64,000 nucleotides of DNA from Pseudomonas putida (GCF_003228315.1 NZ_CP029693.1:3232001-3296000); one strand, 5' to 3'; shown: positions 26,594 through 37,586, numbered from the stretch's first letter. Program-made: numbers and translations. The notes: generated by a model from the letters alone, not told the origin.

Positions 26594-28105
26594 ATGGCGC
26601 ATAACGAAGCAGTCGACGTAGTACTGGTAGGGGCCGGCATCATGAGCGCCACCCTGGCCGTACTGCTCAAAGAGCTCGACCCCGCGATCAAGCTGGAAGT
26701 CGTCGAGCTGATGGATTCCGGTGCCGCGGAGAGTTCCAACCCGTGGAACAACGCCGGTACCGGTCACGCCGGCCTGTGCGAGCTGAACTACACGCCGCAG
26801 TCTGCCGATGGCAAAGTCGACATCAAGAAAGCCGTGCACATCAACACCCAGTTCGAGGTGTCGAAGCAGTTCTGGTCGTACCTGACCAAAAAAGGCACCT
26901 TCGGTTCGTGCAAATCCTTCATCAGTCCGGTGCCGCACCTGAGCTTCGTCCAGGGCGACAAAGGCGTGTCGTTCCTCAAGGAACGCTTCAAGTTGCTGAG
27001 CAAGCACCACGCCTTCTCCGACATGGAGTACACCGAAGACAAGGCCAAGATGGCCGAGTGGATGCCGCTGATGATGCCAGGTCGGGCGAAGGATGAAGTC
27101 CTCGCCGCCACCCGCGTGATCAATGGTACCGACGTCAACTTCGGCGCCCTGACCAACCAGTTGCTCAAGCACCTGACCAGCGCCCCCGATGCGCAGGTCA
27201 AGTACTGCAAGCGCGTGACCGGCCTGAAACGCAACAAGAGCGGCGGCTGGACCGTCAGCATCAAGGACGTCAACAGCGGCAACAGCCGTGAAGTCGATGC
27301 CAAATTCGTCTTCCTCGGCGCTGGCGGTGCGGCATTGCCGCTGCTGCAGGCTTCGGGCATTGAAGAGAGCAAGGGCTTCGGCGGTTTCCCGATCAGCGGC
27401 CAGTGGCTGCGCTGCGACAACCCGGAAGTGGTCAAGCACCACCAGGCCAAGGTTTACAGCCAGGCTGCGGTGGGTTCGCCACCGATGTCCGTGCCGCACC
27501 TGGACACCCGCGTCGTCGACGGCAAGAAGTCCCTGCTGTTCGGGCCGTACGCCGGTTTCACCACCAAGTTCCTCAAGCATGGTTCCTTCATGGACCTGCC
27601 GATGTCGGTTCGCGCCGGCAACATCGGCCCGATGCTGGCGGTGGCGAAAAACAACATGGACCTGACCAAGTACCTGGTCAGCGAAGTGATGCAATCGATG
27701 GAGCAGCGCCTGGACTCCCTGCGCCGCTTCTACCCGGAAGCCAAAGCCGAAGACTGGCGCCTGGAAGTGGCCGGCCAACGGGTGCAGATCATCAAGAAAG
27801 ACCCGAAAAAAGGCGGCATCCTGCAATTCGGTACCGAACTGGTCGCGGCCAAGGACGGCTCTCTTGCCGCCCTGCTCGGCGCTTCGCCAGGTGCATCGGT
27901 GACCGTTTCGATCATGCTGGAACTGATCGAAAAATGCTTCCCGGGCAAAGCTTCCGGCGAATGGGCTGCCAAACTAGCGGAAATCTTCCCGGCTCGCGAA
28001 AAAGTCCTGGAAACCGACGCTGCGCTGTATCGCAAGATCAACACGCAGAACAACGTCGCCCTGGAACTGGTTGAAGCCAGCAGCGAAACCGAAAGCTACG
28101 CTTGA
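26594..28105 (+). CDS. mqo: Malate:quinone oxidoreductase
   Basis: 503-residue FAD enzyme that oxidises malate to oxaloacetate and reduces membrane quinone, replacing or supplementing malate dehydrogenase in the TCA cycle. The FAD motif [17 protein letters not shown] is at the N terminus, and [20 protein letters not shown] and [11 protein letters not shown] are Mqo hallmarks. It is peripheral to the inner membrane. The gene has a long non-coding region upstream and a strong terminator after it, so it is monocistronic. Confidence 0.95.
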   Translation: MAHNEAVDVVLVGAGIMSATLAVLLKELDPAIKLEVVELMDSGAAESSNPWNNAGTGHAGLCELNYTPQSADGKVDIKKAVHINTQFEVSKQFWSYLTKKGTFGSCKSFISPVPHLSFVQGDKGVSFLKERFKLLSKHHAFSDMEYTEDKAKMAEWMPLMMPGRAKDEVLAATRVINGTDVNFGALTNQLLKHLTSAPDAQVKYCKRVTGLKRNKSGGWTVSIKDVNSGNSREVDAKFVFLGAGGAALPLLQASGIEESKGFGGFPISGQWLRCDNPEVVKHHQAKVYSQAAVGSPPMSVPHLDTRVVDGKKSLLFGPYAGFTTKFLKHGSFMDLPMSVRAGNIGPMLAVAKNNMDLTKYLVSEVMQSMEQRLDSLRRFYPEAKAEDWRLEVAGQRVQIIKKDPKKGGILQFGTELVAAKDGSLAALLGASPGASVTVSIMLELIEKCFPGKASGEWAAKLAEIFPAREKVLETDAALYRKINTQNNVALELVEASSETESYA

Positions 28106-28117
28106 TCCGGCCCCAAT

Positions 28118-28157
28118 AAAAAACGCCCCGCCCTCATTGAGGGCGGGGCGTTTTTTT
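28118..28157. terminator. Strong bidirectional terminator after mqo
   Basis: CGCCCCGCCCTC (28124-28135) pairs with GAGGGCGGGGCG (28139-28150), flanked by A- and T-runs. It serves mqo and the convergent small gene. Confidence 0.93.
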
Positions 28158-28168
28158 ATGCCTTCGGA

Positions 28169-28456
28169 TTAACCGCGAGCCTTTTCGATCAGCTCGATGT
28201 ATTCCGGCGCGTTGCGCTGATCCTGGATCAGGGCAACGAAGTCATTGCCGTGCTCGTCCTTGCCGTTCACGTCATAACCGGCCTCGATGAAGAACGTCAG
28301 GAAACGTTCGAAATCGTCGATGCGCAAGCCACGGTAGGCCTTGATCAGTTTGTGCAACGAAGGCGAAGTGGCGTCGACCGGTTCGAAATTGAGGAACAAC
28401 TTGATCTGCTCATCGCCGATTTCGTCACCAATCACTTGTTTCTTATCTTTACGCAT
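28169..28456 (-). CDS. PA4642-like small protein
   Basis: 95-residue acidic cytosolic protein, conserved next to mqo in pseudomonads. It starts MRKDKKQVIGDE and contains FEPVDATSPSLHKLIKAYRG and FFIEAGYDVNGKDEHG, which read like a short ankyrin-like or helical repeat. No function known. Confidence 0.78.
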   Translation of the reverse strand: MRKDKKQVIGDEIGDEQIKLFLNFEPVDATSPSLHKLIKAYRGLRIDDFERFLTFFIEAGYDVNGKDEHGNDFVALIQDQRNAPEYIELIEKARG

Positions 28457-28519
28457 TGCCGGCTCCAGCTCGCAGACATTTCACGGGGCGGGCAGTTTAC
28501 CCCCGCGCGGGCCCGGCAC

Positions 28520-29005
28520 TCAACGCGGACGAACGCTGCCGGTGTGCAGATCGGCCCAGATATGGCCGTTGGCGTAGCTGAGGAACTGGCAATACACGGT
28601 GTCATTGCGCAGCAGATCGATGATCACTCGATACTGAGCCAACGGGTAGTAAAGCGTCAGGGTCTTGCTCTGGTCGTCGTAGACCGGCTTTTTCAGGCTT
28701 TTGCTTTCGCCATCGAAATTGACCAGCACCTGGCTGATCGTCGCGCCCTTGTTCAGGGATTTGCCCTTGAGGCGGATCAACAGTGGAGAAGTGACCGGGA
28801 TAGGTTGCTGGTTGGACTGACGCTGGCTGCCGACCACCACCGAATACTCGGTAACCTGCAACAACTGTTGTTGCTCGGGCTCCGCGTCACGCAGGGTCAG
28901 GTCATCCGGGGGCAGGAATTGAGCGTGCATCGGTGCCGGGGCGGCGGCCAGGGGCAGGCTGAGGGTCAGCAACAGGGCGGCGCAGCAGCGGATCAGATGG
29001 CTCAT
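28520..29005 (-). CDS. Secreted protein of unknown function
   Basis: 161 residues with a Sec signal peptide (LLLTLSLPLAAAPAP). The mature part is beta-rich, with YSVVVGSQRQSNQQ and VYDDQSKTLTLYYPLAQYRVI and a single cysteine in VYCQFLSY. No named domain recognised. ATG 29005 has GGAG seven bases upstream; a longer frame exists but lacks this. Confidence 0.72.
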   Translation of the reverse strand: MSHLIRCCAALLLTLSLPLAAAPAPMHAQFLPPDDLTLRDAEPEQQQLLQVTEYSVVVGSQRQSNQQPIPVTSPLLIRLKGKSLNKGATISQVLVNFDGESKSLKKPVYDDQSKTLTLYYPLAQYRVIIDLLRNDTVYCQFLSYANGHIWADLHTGSVRPR

Positions 29006-29054
29006 GGCGGGCTCCGGAAACGGGGCCGAGCACTCTACCACGCGCGTCCTCCCC

Positions 29055-29155
29055 TGTAGGAGCGAGCCTGCTCGCGATGGTCGTCAACGATGACGCGGAA
29101 AACCTGATACCACGTGGTGTTCTCAGGTCCATCGCGAGCAGGCTCGCTCCTACAG
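29055..29155. repeat. REPIN with the common spacer
   Basis: REP units TGTAGGAGCGAGCCTGCTCG (29055-29074) and its inverted partner ending at 29155. The spacer contains TCGTCAACGAT, the reverse complement of a block shared with three other REPINs here. Confidence 0.92.
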
Positions 29156-29170
29156 AGGTGGTGTACAAAA

Positions 29171-29644
29171 TCAATCGAACTGCGCGCGCATCCAGGCCTG
29201 GTATTCGGCGACACCCGGCTCGCCCTCACGGGGCGCCCAATGTGCCAGCTCACCTTCACCGACCGGCCGATAAGGGCCTGCCTTGCACTCGAACATCAGG
29301 CTGTCGGCTTCCAATACCACCAGACCGTGGAACACCCCGGTCGGCAGATCCACGCCGACACAGTCGCCACCGGCCTGCAGGATCTGCTTTTTCACCACTG
29401 CGCCGGACTCGTCAAAAATCAACAGCCCAAGGCGCCCCTTGAGGACCAGCAAGGTTTCAGCCTTGTTTTCCCCCAGGTGACGATGAGGCGGGATATAGGT
29501 GCCCGGTTGCAGACCGACCGCCATGCGATGACAGGCCTCTTCCATCTGGTGGAAGTTGTGGTGCTGGCGCCCACGCGGATTGGCCCCGGCTTTCTCGGCC
29601 AATTCAGTGAACAGCGTTTGATCAAGAAAGCTCGGTGTGGCCAT
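29171..29644 (-). CDS. WbuC family cupin metalloprotein
   Basis: 157-residue cupin of the WbuC group. Metal-site sequence is visible in PHRHLGENKAETLLVL and VFHGLVVLE. The role is unknown, although some wbuC genes lie in O-antigen clusters. The gene follows hpt by three bases on the same strand, so it is probably translated from the hpt transcript. Confidence 0.84.
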   Translation of the reverse strand: MATPSFLDQTLFTELAEKAGANPRGRQHHNFHQMEEACHRMAVGLQPGTYIPPHRHLGENKAETLLVLKGRLGLLIFDESGAVVKKQILQAGGDCVGVDLPTGVFHGLVVLEADSLMFECKAGPYRPVGEGELAHWAPREGEPGVAEYQAWMRAQFD

Positions 29645-29647
29645 TGC

Positions 29648-30205
29648 TTACATTCCTTTAACGGCAAAAATTCCGTTGGCGTTGCGCCAGTAACCTTTGT
29701 AGTCCATGCCGTAACCGAAGATGTAGCGGTCGATGCACGGCAAACCGACGAAATCGGCCTTCAGGTCCGGGCGAGCCTTGCGGTCGTGGTCCTTGTCGAT
29801 CAGGACGGCGGTGTGCACTTTACGTGCGCCGGCGTGTTTGCAGAAGTCGATGATTGCGCCCAGGGTGTGACCTTCATCGAGGATGTCGTCGATGATCAGC
29901 ACGTCACGGTCGATAAACGAGATTTCCGGCTTGGCTTTCCAGAACAGCTCGCCGCCGCTCGTTTCGTTGCGATAGCGGGTGGCGTGCAGGTAGGACGATT
30001 CCAGCGGGAAGTTCAGATGGGTCAGCAGCTTGCCGGAGAAAATCAGCCCGCCGTTCATCACACAGAACACCACCGGGTTGCTGTCCGCCAGTTGATCGTT
30101 GATTTGCGCACCGACGCGGGCGATGGCCGCCTCGACTTCAGCTTCGGTGTACAGGCAGTCAGCCTCTCGCATGATTTGACGGATATGCTCGAGATTAGCG
30201 GACAT
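29648..30205 (-). CDS. hpt: Hypoxanthine-guanine phosphoribosyltransferase
   Basis: 185-residue purine salvage enzyme that joins hypoxanthine or guanine to PRPP. The PRPP loop is DVLIIDDILDEGHTL, and VVFCVMNGGLIFSGKL supplies the pyrophosphate-binding loop. The ATG at 30205 (MSANLEHIRQ) is chosen because family homology starts there; the frame extends 17 codons upstream. Divergent from upp, with 175 bases between them. Confidence 0.92.
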   Translation of the reverse strand: MSANLEHIRQIMREADCLYTEAEVEAAIARVGAQINDQLADSNPVVFCVMNGGLIFSGKLLTHLNFPLESSYLHATRYRNETSGGELFWKAKPEISFIDRDVLIIDDILDEGHTLGAIIDFCKHAGARKVHTAVLIDKDHDRKARPDLKADFVGLPCIDRYIFGYGMDYKGYWRNANGIFAVKGM

Positions 30206-30380
30206 GGCGCTCTCCAGGGGAATGAGGGGGAGGGTCGATTTCGGAAAAGCGGGCAAAGGTACGCATCCCGAACGGCCAGATCAAGCGTTTGTGGACTAAC
30301 GTACTCTATGTCTATAGGACATCAACCTCGGATAGATTAATCTAGGCCGGTTTTTTTGCCCGCCGCCGGAGCCTTTTCCC

Positions 30381-31019
30381 ATGCCCATCCTCGAGATCCG
30401 CCATCCGCTGATCCGTCACAAACTAGGCCTTATGCGCCGCGCAGACATCAGCACCAAGAATTTCCGTGAGCTCGCTCAGGAAGTCGGCGCCCTGCTCACT
30501 TATGAAGCCACCAAAGACCTGCCGCTGGAAACCTACGATATCGAAGGTTGGTGCGGCACCGTGTCGGTGGAAAAAATCGCCGGCAAGAAGATTACCGTGG
30601 TGCCGATCCTGCGTGCCGGTATCGGCATGCTCGAAGGCGTGTTGAGCCTGATCCCGGGCGCCAAGGTCAGCGCCGTGGGCGTAGCCCGCAACGAGGAAAC
30701 CCTCGAAGCCCACACCTACCTTGAGAAACTGGTCCCGGAAATCGACGAGCGCCTGGCCATGATCATCGACCCGATGCTCGCCACCGGCGGTTCGATGGTC
30801 GCCACCATCGATCTGTTGAAGAAAGCCGGCTGCAAGGACATCCGCGCCATGGTGCTGGTCGCCGCGCCGGAAGGCATTGCCGTGGTCGAGAAGGCACATC
30901 CGGACGTGACCATCTACACCGCCTCCATCGATCAGAAACTCAACGAACACGGTTACATCATCCCGGGCCTGGGCGATGCCGGTGACAAGATCTTCGGCAC
31001 CAAGCAGAAGGACGCGTGA
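30381..31019 (+). CDS. upp: Uracil phosphoribosyltransferase
   Basis: 212-residue pyrimidine salvage enzyme making UMP from uracil and PRPP. The PRPP site [20 protein letters not shown] and the uracil-site [17 protein letters not shown] are intact. It is followed by uraA with only two bases between stop and start, the standard upp-uraA operon. Confidence 0.96.
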   Translation: MPILEIRHPLIRHKLGLMRRADISTKNFRELAQEVGALLTYEATKDLPLETYDIEGWCGTVSVEKIAGKKITVVPILRAGIGMLEGVLSLIPGAKVSAVGVARNEETLEAHTYLEKLVPEIDERLAMIIDPMLATGGSMVATIDLLKKAGCKDIRAMVLVAAPEGIAVVEKAHPDVTIYTASIDQKLNEHGYIIPGLGDAGDKIFGTKQKDA

Positions 31020-31021
31020 CC

Positions 31022-32296
31022 ATGCAGGATGAGTTCAACGATCCGCTCTGGCGCACGGTGCTGTCTGGCGCGCAGATGCTGTTCGTGGCTTTTGGCGCCC
31101 TGGTGCTGATGCCACTGATCACGGGCCTGGACCCGAACGTGGCGCTGTTTACCGCAGGTCTGGGGACGATTCTGTTCCAGATCGTCACCGGGCGTCAGGT
31201 GCCGGTGTTTTTGGCGTCGAGCTTTGCCTTCATCACTCCGATCATTCTCGCCAAGGGCCAGTTCGGCCTGGCGGCGACCATGGGCGGCGTGATGGCGGCC
31301 GGCTTCGTCTATACCTTCCTCGGCCTGGCCGTGAAGATCAAAGGCACCGGCTTCATCGACCGCCTGCTGCCGCCCGTGGTGATTGGCCCGGTGATCATCT
31401 CCATCGGCCTGGCCATGGCGCCGATCGCCGCCAACATGGCGATGGGCAAGGCCGGCGACGGTTCCGAGCTGATTCATTACCAGACGGCCATGATGATCTC
31501 GATGCCAGCGCTGCTGACCACCCTGATCGTCGCGGTGTTCGGCAAAGGCATTTTCCGCCTGGTACCGATCATCTCCGGCGTGCTTGTGGGTTTTGGCATG
31601 TCGTTCTATTTCGGCGTGGTCGACACCGCGAAGATTGCAATGGCACCGTGGTTCGCCATCCCGAACTTCACTGCACCGGAATTCAACTGGCAGGCGATCC
31701 TGTTCATCGTTCCGGTGGCACTGGCGCCGGCCATCGAGCACATCGGCGGCGTGATTGCGGTGGGCAGCGTGACCGGTCGCGACTACCTGAAGAAGCCAGG
31801 CCTGCATCGCACCCTGCTCGGTGACGGCATCGCCACCACCGCAGCCGGCCTGTTCGGCGGCCCGCCCAACACCACCTATGCCGAAGTGACTGGCGCGGTG
31901 ATGCTGACCAAGAACTACAACCCGAAAATCATGACCTGGGCGGCGATCTTCGCCATCAGCCTGGCGTTCATCGGCAAATTCGGCGCGTTGCTGCAGAGCA
32001 TTCCGGTGCCGGTGATGGGCGGGATTCTGTGCCTGTTGTTCGGTTCGATCGCGGCGGTGGGCATGAACACGCTGATTCGCCACAAGATCGACCTGGGCGA
32101 AGCGCGCAATCTGGTGATCGTCTCGGTAACCCTGGTGTTCGGGATTGGTGGCGTACTCGTCGGCACCGGTACCGGTCCGGACGATTTCGGCCTCAAAGGC
32201 ATCGCGCTGTGCGCGGTGGTGGCGATTGCGCTGAACCTGATCCTGCCGGGCAATGACAGCTGGAAGCACAAGAAGGCGGATGAGCCGCTGATTTAA
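31022..32296 (+). CDS. uraA: Uracil permease
   Basis: 424-residue nucleobase:cation symporter (NCS2 family) with about 14 membrane helices. The family signatures VALAPAIEHIGGVIAVG and GLFGGPPNTTYAEVTGAV provide the substrate-binding glutamates. The ATG at 31022 is used; a GTG at 31016 overlaps the upp stop and is unlikely. Cotranscribed with upp, supplying its substrate. Confidence 0.95.
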   Translation: MQDEFNDPLWRTVLSGAQMLFVAFGALVLMPLITGLDPNVALFTAGLGTILFQIVTGRQVPVFLASSFAFITPIILAKGQFGLAATMGGVMAAGFVYTFLGLAVKIKGTGFIDRLLPPVVIGPVIISIGLAMAPIAANMAMGKAGDGSELIHYQTAMMISMPALLTTLIVAVFGKGIFRLVPIISGVLVGFGMSFYFGVVDTAKIAMAPWFAIPNFTAPEFNWQAILFIVPVALAPAIEHIGGVIAVGSVTGRDYLKKPGLHRTLLGDGIATTAAGLFGGPPNTTYAEVTGAVMLTKNYNPKIMTWAAIFAISLAFIGKFGALLQSIPVPVMGGILCLLFGSIAAVGMNTLIRHKIDLGEARNLVIVSVTLVFGIGGVLVGTGTGPDDFGLKGIALCAVVAIALNLILPGNDSWKHKKADEPLI

Positions 32297-32312
32297 TTGG
32301 CCTTCAGTACGC

Positions 32313-32405
32313 CATCGCGGGCAAGCCTTGCTCCTACAGGTTTTATGTCGACCTCACCATTGTGAAACGACGCGAAACCTGTGGGAGCAAGGCTTGCCCG
32401 CGATG
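32313..32405. repeat. REPIN, second subtype
   Basis: REP units CATCGCGGGCAAGCCTTGCT (from 32313) and AGCAAGGCTTGCCCGCGATG (to 32405). The pairing extends inward through ACAGGTTT/AAACCTGT. The spacer is unlike that of the GAGCAGGCTC-type REPINs. It separates the convergent uraA and hemH. Confidence 0.9.
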
Positions 32406-32408
32406 CTT

Positions 32409-33431
32409 TTAAAGGGTCAAAGGCGCCCTTTCGCACAACGTGCTCAATGCCCGCGCCCACCGCGGATCATCATTGAGGCACGGCACCAACACCAACTCCT
32501 CCCCTCCCGCCTCGCGGAACTGCTCCAACCCGCGATCGCCGATTTCTTCCAGGGTCTCGATGCAGTCAGCCACGAAGGCAGGGCACATCACCAACACCTT
32601 CTTTACACCGCTTTTAGCCAGCTCATCGAGGCGCGCTTCGGTATAGGGCTCGATCCATTTGGCGCGTCCCAGGCGCGACTGGAAGGACACCGACCACTTG
32701 CCGTCCGGCAGGCCCATGCGCTTGGCAAACTCCCTGGCGGTGCGCAGGCACTGGCCGCGATAACAGGTGGCAACCACTTGCGGCGGCGCACCGGCGCAGC
32801 AGTCGCCTTCGCCGTCGAAGCGATGGCCCGGATTGAGTTTGGTCAGGTGTCGTTCCGGCAATCCGTGGAAGCTCAGCAACAAGTGATCGTAATCCTGTTG
32901 CAGGTAAGGACTGGCCGTTGCCACGAGGGCGTCGAGGTATTCCGGCTGATCGTAGAACGGCTGGAGCACTGACAGTTGCAGATCGAGTTTCTTGTCGCGC
33001 ACAACCCGCCTGGCTTCCTCGATCACAGTGGTCGTGGTGCTGTCGGCGAACTGTGGATAAAGCGGTGCCAGGGTGATGCGCTTGTGCCCTTGGGCGACCA
33101 GCTTCAACAGGGCGGACTCAATGGACGGCTCGCCGTAACGCATCGCCAGTTCAACCGGACCGTGATGCCATTGCGAGCTCATGGCCTGTTGCAGGCGTCG
33201 GCTTAGCACCACCAGCGGCGAGCCCTCCTCCCACCAGATCGAGGCATAGGCGTGGGCCGACTGTTCCGGGCGCTTGATCAGGATCAATGACACCAGCAAA
33301 CGCCGCACCGGCCATGGCAGGTCGATCACGTAGGGATCCATCAGAAACTGATTGAGGTAGCTGCGCACATCCGCCACCGAGGTGGAGGCCGGTGAGCCCA
33401 GGTTGACCAGGAGCAACGCGTGATCGGTCAT
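32409..33431 (-). CDS. hemH: Ferrochelatase
   Basis: 340-residue enzyme that inserts ferrous iron into protoporphyrin IX to make haem. [11 protein letters not shown] carries the metal-binding histidine and [17 protein letters not shown] and [15 protein letters not shown] are family hallmarks. The start ATG 33431 ([14 protein letters not shown]) is where homology begins, although the frame is open further. The yfcH-like gene upstream ends 13 bases before it, so the two form an operon. Confidence 0.95.
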   Translation of the reverse strand: MTDHALLLVNLGSPASTSVADVRSYLNQFLMDPYVIDLPWPVRRLLVSLILIKRPEQSAHAYASIWWEEGSPLVVLSRRLQQAMSSQWHHGPVELAMRYGEPSIESALLKLVAQGHKRITLAPLYPQFADSTTTTVIEEARRVVRDKKLDLQLSVLQPFYDQPEYLDALVATASPYLQQDYDHLLLSFHGLPERHLTKLNPGHRFDGEGDCCAGAPPQVVATCYRGQCLRTAREFAKRMGLPDGKWSVSFQSRLGRAKWIEPYTEARLDELAKSGVKKVLVMCPAFVADCIETLEEIGDRGLEQFREAGGEELVLVPCLNDDPRWARALSTLCERAPLTL

Positions 33432-33444
33432 GCAACGTCCTATT

Positions 33445-34347
33445 TCAGAGGCGGCTGGACAGATCATCCAGGGCCGCGCGCAAATCAGTGAACTGGAAAG
33501 TGAAACCTGCCTTGAGCAAGCGAGCCGGCATGGCTCGCTGACCACCCAACAACAGCAACGACAATTCGCCCAACCCGACCTTCAGCGCAATCGCCGGCAT
33601 CGGCATGAACGCCGGACGGTGCAGCACGCTACCGAGGGTTTTGGCAAACTCGCGATTGCGCGCCGGCTTCGGTGCGCAGGCATTATAGGGACCGCTGGCT
33701 TCATTGCGATGCAGAAGAAAATCGATCAGGGCGATTTGATCGTCGATATGGATCCACGGCATCCACTGCCGACCATTGCCAATCGGCCCGCCCAGCCCCA
33801 GTTTGAACGGCAATAACAGCCGCGACAAAAAGCCGCCCTCGGCCGACAGCACCAGCCCGGTGCGGATGAGTATCACGCGAATGCCCAAGGCTTCGGCACG
33901 CTGGGCCGTTTCCTCCCAGGCAATACACAACTGACTGGCGAAATCGTCGATTACCGGTGGCGACGCCTCAGTCAGTTCACGCTCGCCGCCATCGCCATAC
34001 CAGCCCACGGCGGAACCGGAAATCATCAGCCGTGGTTTCTGCTCCCGGCTTTCGAGCCAGGCCAGCAGAGTTTCCGTCAGGGTAATGCGACTGCTCCATA
34101 ACAACGCTTTGCGCTTGTGCGTCCATGGACGATCGGCGATCGGTGCGCCGGCGAGATTGACGATGGCATCGACAGGCTCCTGCCCCACTTCCTCCAGTCG
34201 AGCGATTCCCCGCACTTGAGCACCACAGATTTTCGCCACTTTGACCGGCGTGCGACTCCACACAGTCAGCCGATGCCCCTGACTCAACCAGTGCCGACAG
34301 AGCTGACGTCCTATCAAACCAGTACCGCCGGTCAGCAATATGTGCAT
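33445..34347 (-). CDS. yfcH: TIGR01777 family NAD(P)-dependent epimerase (YfcH-like)
   Basis: 300-residue extended short-chain dehydrogenase with a Rossmann motif at the N terminus ([13 protein letters not shown]) and the typical [14 protein letters not shown] catalytic Tyr segment. The C-terminal DUF1731 part ([21 protein letters not shown], then [10 protein letters not shown]) completes the family pattern. Function unknown. Pairs with hemH. Confidence 0.88.
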   Translation of the reverse strand: MHILLTGGTGLIGRQLCRHWLSQGHRLTVWSRTPVKVAKICGAQVRGIARLEEVGQEPVDAIVNLAGAPIADRPWTHKRKALLWSSRITLTETLLAWLESREQKPRLMISGSAVGWYGDGGERELTEASPPVIDDFASQLCIAWEETAQRAEALGIRVILIRTGLVLSAEGGFLSRLLLPFKLGLGGPIGNGRQWMPWIHIDDQIALIDFLLHRNEASGPYNACAPKPARNREFAKTLGSVLHRPAFMPMPAIALKVGLGELSLLLLGGQRAMPARLLKAGFTFQFTDLRAALDDLSSRL

Positions 34348-34473
34348 GACTTCTTCCTCGCGTGGCGTTTTACCTTGATCACTAGTCTATTTTTATAAGC
34401 AAGGGATCTTTGATATCGGGCAGCCTCTGTGTTTAACAATAGGTCAAGCTGTCGGAACGAGAACGCGAGAAGT

Positions 34474-35535
<1,062 letters not shown>

Positions 35536-35540
35536 CCCTC

Positions 35541-35569
35541 TGTAGGGGCTGCCGAAGGCCGCTCCTACA
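35541..35569. repeat. Single REP-like hairpin
   Basis: TGTAGGGGCTGCCGAAGGCC starts the element, and the other arm ends CCTACA at 35569. It folds on itself with a GAA loop. It belongs to a different REP subtype and lies just after the renalase stop, where it may protect or end that transcript. Confidence 0.75.
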
Positions 35570-35575
35570 TAAACT

Positions 35576-35649
35576 TGTACAAAAAATTTGACTTGCACAC
35601 CTTTGAATCTATGATGAACCCAAGTTGTACAGATACCAAAAGCTGTACA
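35576..35649 (+). promoter_or_regulatory. Double PplR/LitR-type operator with sigma-70 promoter
   Basis: Direct repeat 1: TGTACA (35576-35581), 12 bases, TGCACA (35594-35599), one mismatch. Direct repeat 2: TGTACA (35626-35631), 12 bases, TGTACA (35644-35649), a perfect match to the PplR1 consensus. A good promoter lies within and beside repeat 1: TTGACT (35588-35593), 16 bases, TATGAT (35610-35615). So repeat 1 covers the -35 box and repeat 2 lies just after the start site. This should control the four- or five-gene light operon. Confidence 0.82.
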
Positions 35650-35672
35650 GGTTTTGATTCCGAGGTGCTTCC

Positions 35673-36632
35673 ATGCCCCTGCCCGCCACCAAACCGAAAA
35701 TCGCCATCAGCGCCTGCCTGATGGGCGCCGAGGTGCGCTACAACGGTGGACACAAGGCATCACGACTGTGCCGCCAAACACTTTCCGACTACTTCGATTT
35801 CGTGCCGGTCTGCCCGGAAGTGGCCATCGGCCTGGGCATTCCCCGTGAACCGATCCGGCTGGTGGGTGATGTGGACCAGCCCCAGGCAATCGGTACGGTC
35901 ACTCCCCAGCTCAACGTCACCCGGCCACTGGCCGAATACGGCCAACACATGGCGGTGGAACTGGACGATATCTGCGGCTACATCTTCATGCAGCAGTCAC
36001 CATCCTGTGGACTGGAGCGGGTCAAGGTCTACCACGCTAACGGCGCACTGCTGGACCGTGGCGGCCAGGGCATCTACGCCCGGGCCTTTTGCGCGTCGCG
36101 TCCCGATTTGCCGGTGGAGGAAGACGGACGGCTGAACGACCCGGTCCTGCGGGAAAACTTCCTCACCCGCGTATTCGCTTTCCACGCCTGGCAGCAACTG
36201 CTGCAAGAAGGTTTGAGCCGTCGCGGCCTCACCGACTTTCATTCGCGCTACAAGTACCTGCTGATGGCGCATAACCCGGTGCAATACAAAACACTGGGCA
36301 ACCTGCTGGGCAACATGGGCCGCACTGATCCACGAACACTGGGTCCGCGTTACTTCAGCGAACTGATGACAGCCCTGAAACGCTGCGCCACGCGAGGCAC
36401 GCACACCAACGTCCTGCAACACCTCAGCGGTTATCTGAAACAGGCGATCAGCGCCGAGGATAAACAGGAAGTGCAGCACGTCATTGGCCAGTATCGTCAC
36501 GGCATCGTGCCGCTGGTGGTGCCGCTGACGCTGCTCAAGCATCACTTTCGCCAACACCCTGATCCCTACATTGCGCAGCAGGTCTACCTGCAGCCGCACC
36601 CGGAAAACCTCAGTTTGCGAAACGCCATTTGA
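35673..36632 (+). CDS. TudS-like DUF523 desulfurase fused to DUF1722
   Basis: 319 residues. The N-terminal DUF523 domain (about 1-150) keeps cysteines at 15 (ISACLMG), 47 (PVCPEV) and 112 (QQSPSCGL), which in TudS hold a [4Fe-4S] cluster. TudS proteins remove sulfur from 2-thiouracil and related thiobases. The C-terminal DUF1722 domain (about 180-300, FHSRYKYLLMAHNPVQYKTLG) is a common fusion partner. Whether thiouracil is the real substrate here is unknown. First gene of the light operon; its stop overlaps the MerR start (TGATG). Confidence 0.8.
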   Translation: MPLPATKPKIAISACLMGAEVRYNGGHKASRLCRQTLSDYFDFVPVCPEVAIGLGIPREPIRLVGDVDQPQAIGTVTPQLNVTRPLAEYGQHMAVELDDICGYIFMQQSPSCGLERVKVYHANGALLDRGGQGIYARAFCASRPDLPVEEDGRLNDPVLRENFLTRVFAFHAWQQLLQEGLSRRGLTDFHSRYKYLLMAHNPVQYKTLGNLLGNMGRTDPRTLGPRYFSELMTALKRCATRGTHTNVLQHLSGYLKQAISAEDKQEVQHVIGQYRHGIVPLVVPLTLLKHHFRQHPDPYIAQQVYLQPHPENLSLRNAI

Positions 36633-37573
36633 TGAACGCCCGACCCGACAGCAGCGCCAGCGAAGACCTGGGCGCGGACTTTCGCAAAGCCCTCGACGAA
36701 GGCTGGCTTCCTATTCGAGAAGTGGCCCGTAAGACGGGGGTGAACGCCATCACCCTGCGCGCCTGGGAACGCCGCTATGGCTTGATCGTGCCGCAGCGCA
36801 CGCCCAAGGGGCACCGGCTGTTCTCGGCCGAACATGTGCAACGCATCCTGACTATTCTGACCTGGCTCAATCGTGGTGTCGCCGTCAGCCAGGTCAAGCC
36901 ATTGCTCGACACTCCGCAGGCCATCAGCGGCCCCGTGGAAAACGATTGGCAACGGTTGCGCCAGACTCTTTTGCAAGCGGTTACGCATCTGGCCGAGCGC
37001 ACCCTGGACGACACCATCAACCAGAACATCGCGCTGTACCCGCCGCGAACCTTGTGCGAGCACCTGCTGATGCCCTTGCTGGCGGATCTGGAGCAACGCT
37101 GGCAAGGCCAGTTTGGCGCCCAGGTGGAGCGCGTATTTTTTTATTCCTGGCTACGCAGCAAATTCGGCGCGCGCATCTACCATAACAACCGCCAGCTAAA
37201 CACTTCGCCCCTGTTATTGATCAATCACTCGGACCTGCCACTGGAACCGCATCTGTGGCTCACCGCCTGGCTGATCAGCAGCGCCGATTGTCCGGTGCAA
37301 GTGTTCGACTGGCCGCTGCCCGCCGGAGAACTGGCGCTGGCGGTGGACCATCTGCAACCCCGGGGCGTGCTGCTGTATTCCAGCAAAGCCATGAACCTTG
37401 CGCAGTTGACGAAACTTTTGAATGGCGTCAACTGCCCAAAAATGATCGCCGGACCAACGGTGTGCATCCACCACGCCGAGTTGTCCGAAAGAACTGCCGT
37501 GATTGCTGAGTTGTACCTGGCCCAAGACCCGTTGCTGGCACACCAGGCACTCATTCGGCACGGGTTGATTTGA
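36632..37573 (+). CDS. MerR family regulator, class II LitR/PplR type
   Basis: 313 residues. The N-terminal MerR helix-turn-helix reads REVARKTGVNAITLRAWERRYG. The C-terminal part follows the LitR/CarH layout (YPPRTLCEHLLMPLLADLEQRW), but the DxHxxG base-off cobalamin motif of CarH is absent, so it should not bind B12. This matches class II LitR (PplR) proteins of P. putida, which depend on a LOV photoreceptor and repress photolyase and other genes in the dark. No LOV gene is in the window. Translation is coupled to the gene before it by TGATG. Confidence 0.85.
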   Translation: MNARPDSSASEDLGADFRKALDEGWLPIREVARKTGVNAITLRAWERRYGLIVPQRTPKGHRLFSAEHVQRILTILTWLNRGVAVSQVKPLLDTPQAISGPVENDWQRLRQTLLQAVTHLAERTLDDTINQNIALYPPRTLCEHLLMPLLADLEQRWQGQFGAQVERVFFYSWLRSKFGARIYHNNRQLNTSPLLLINHSDLPLEPHLWLTAWLISSADCPVQVFDWPLPAGELALAVDHLQPRGVLLYSSKAMNLAQLTKLLNGVNCPKMIAGPTVCIHHAELSERTAVIAELYLAQDPLLAHQALIRHGLI

Positions 37574-37586
37574 TATGGACGTCTGC

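Noticed and set aside
26522-27826. 434-codon minus-strand frame opposite mqo
   Set aside because: Antisense shadow; mqo on the plus strand has the FAD motif and full family length.
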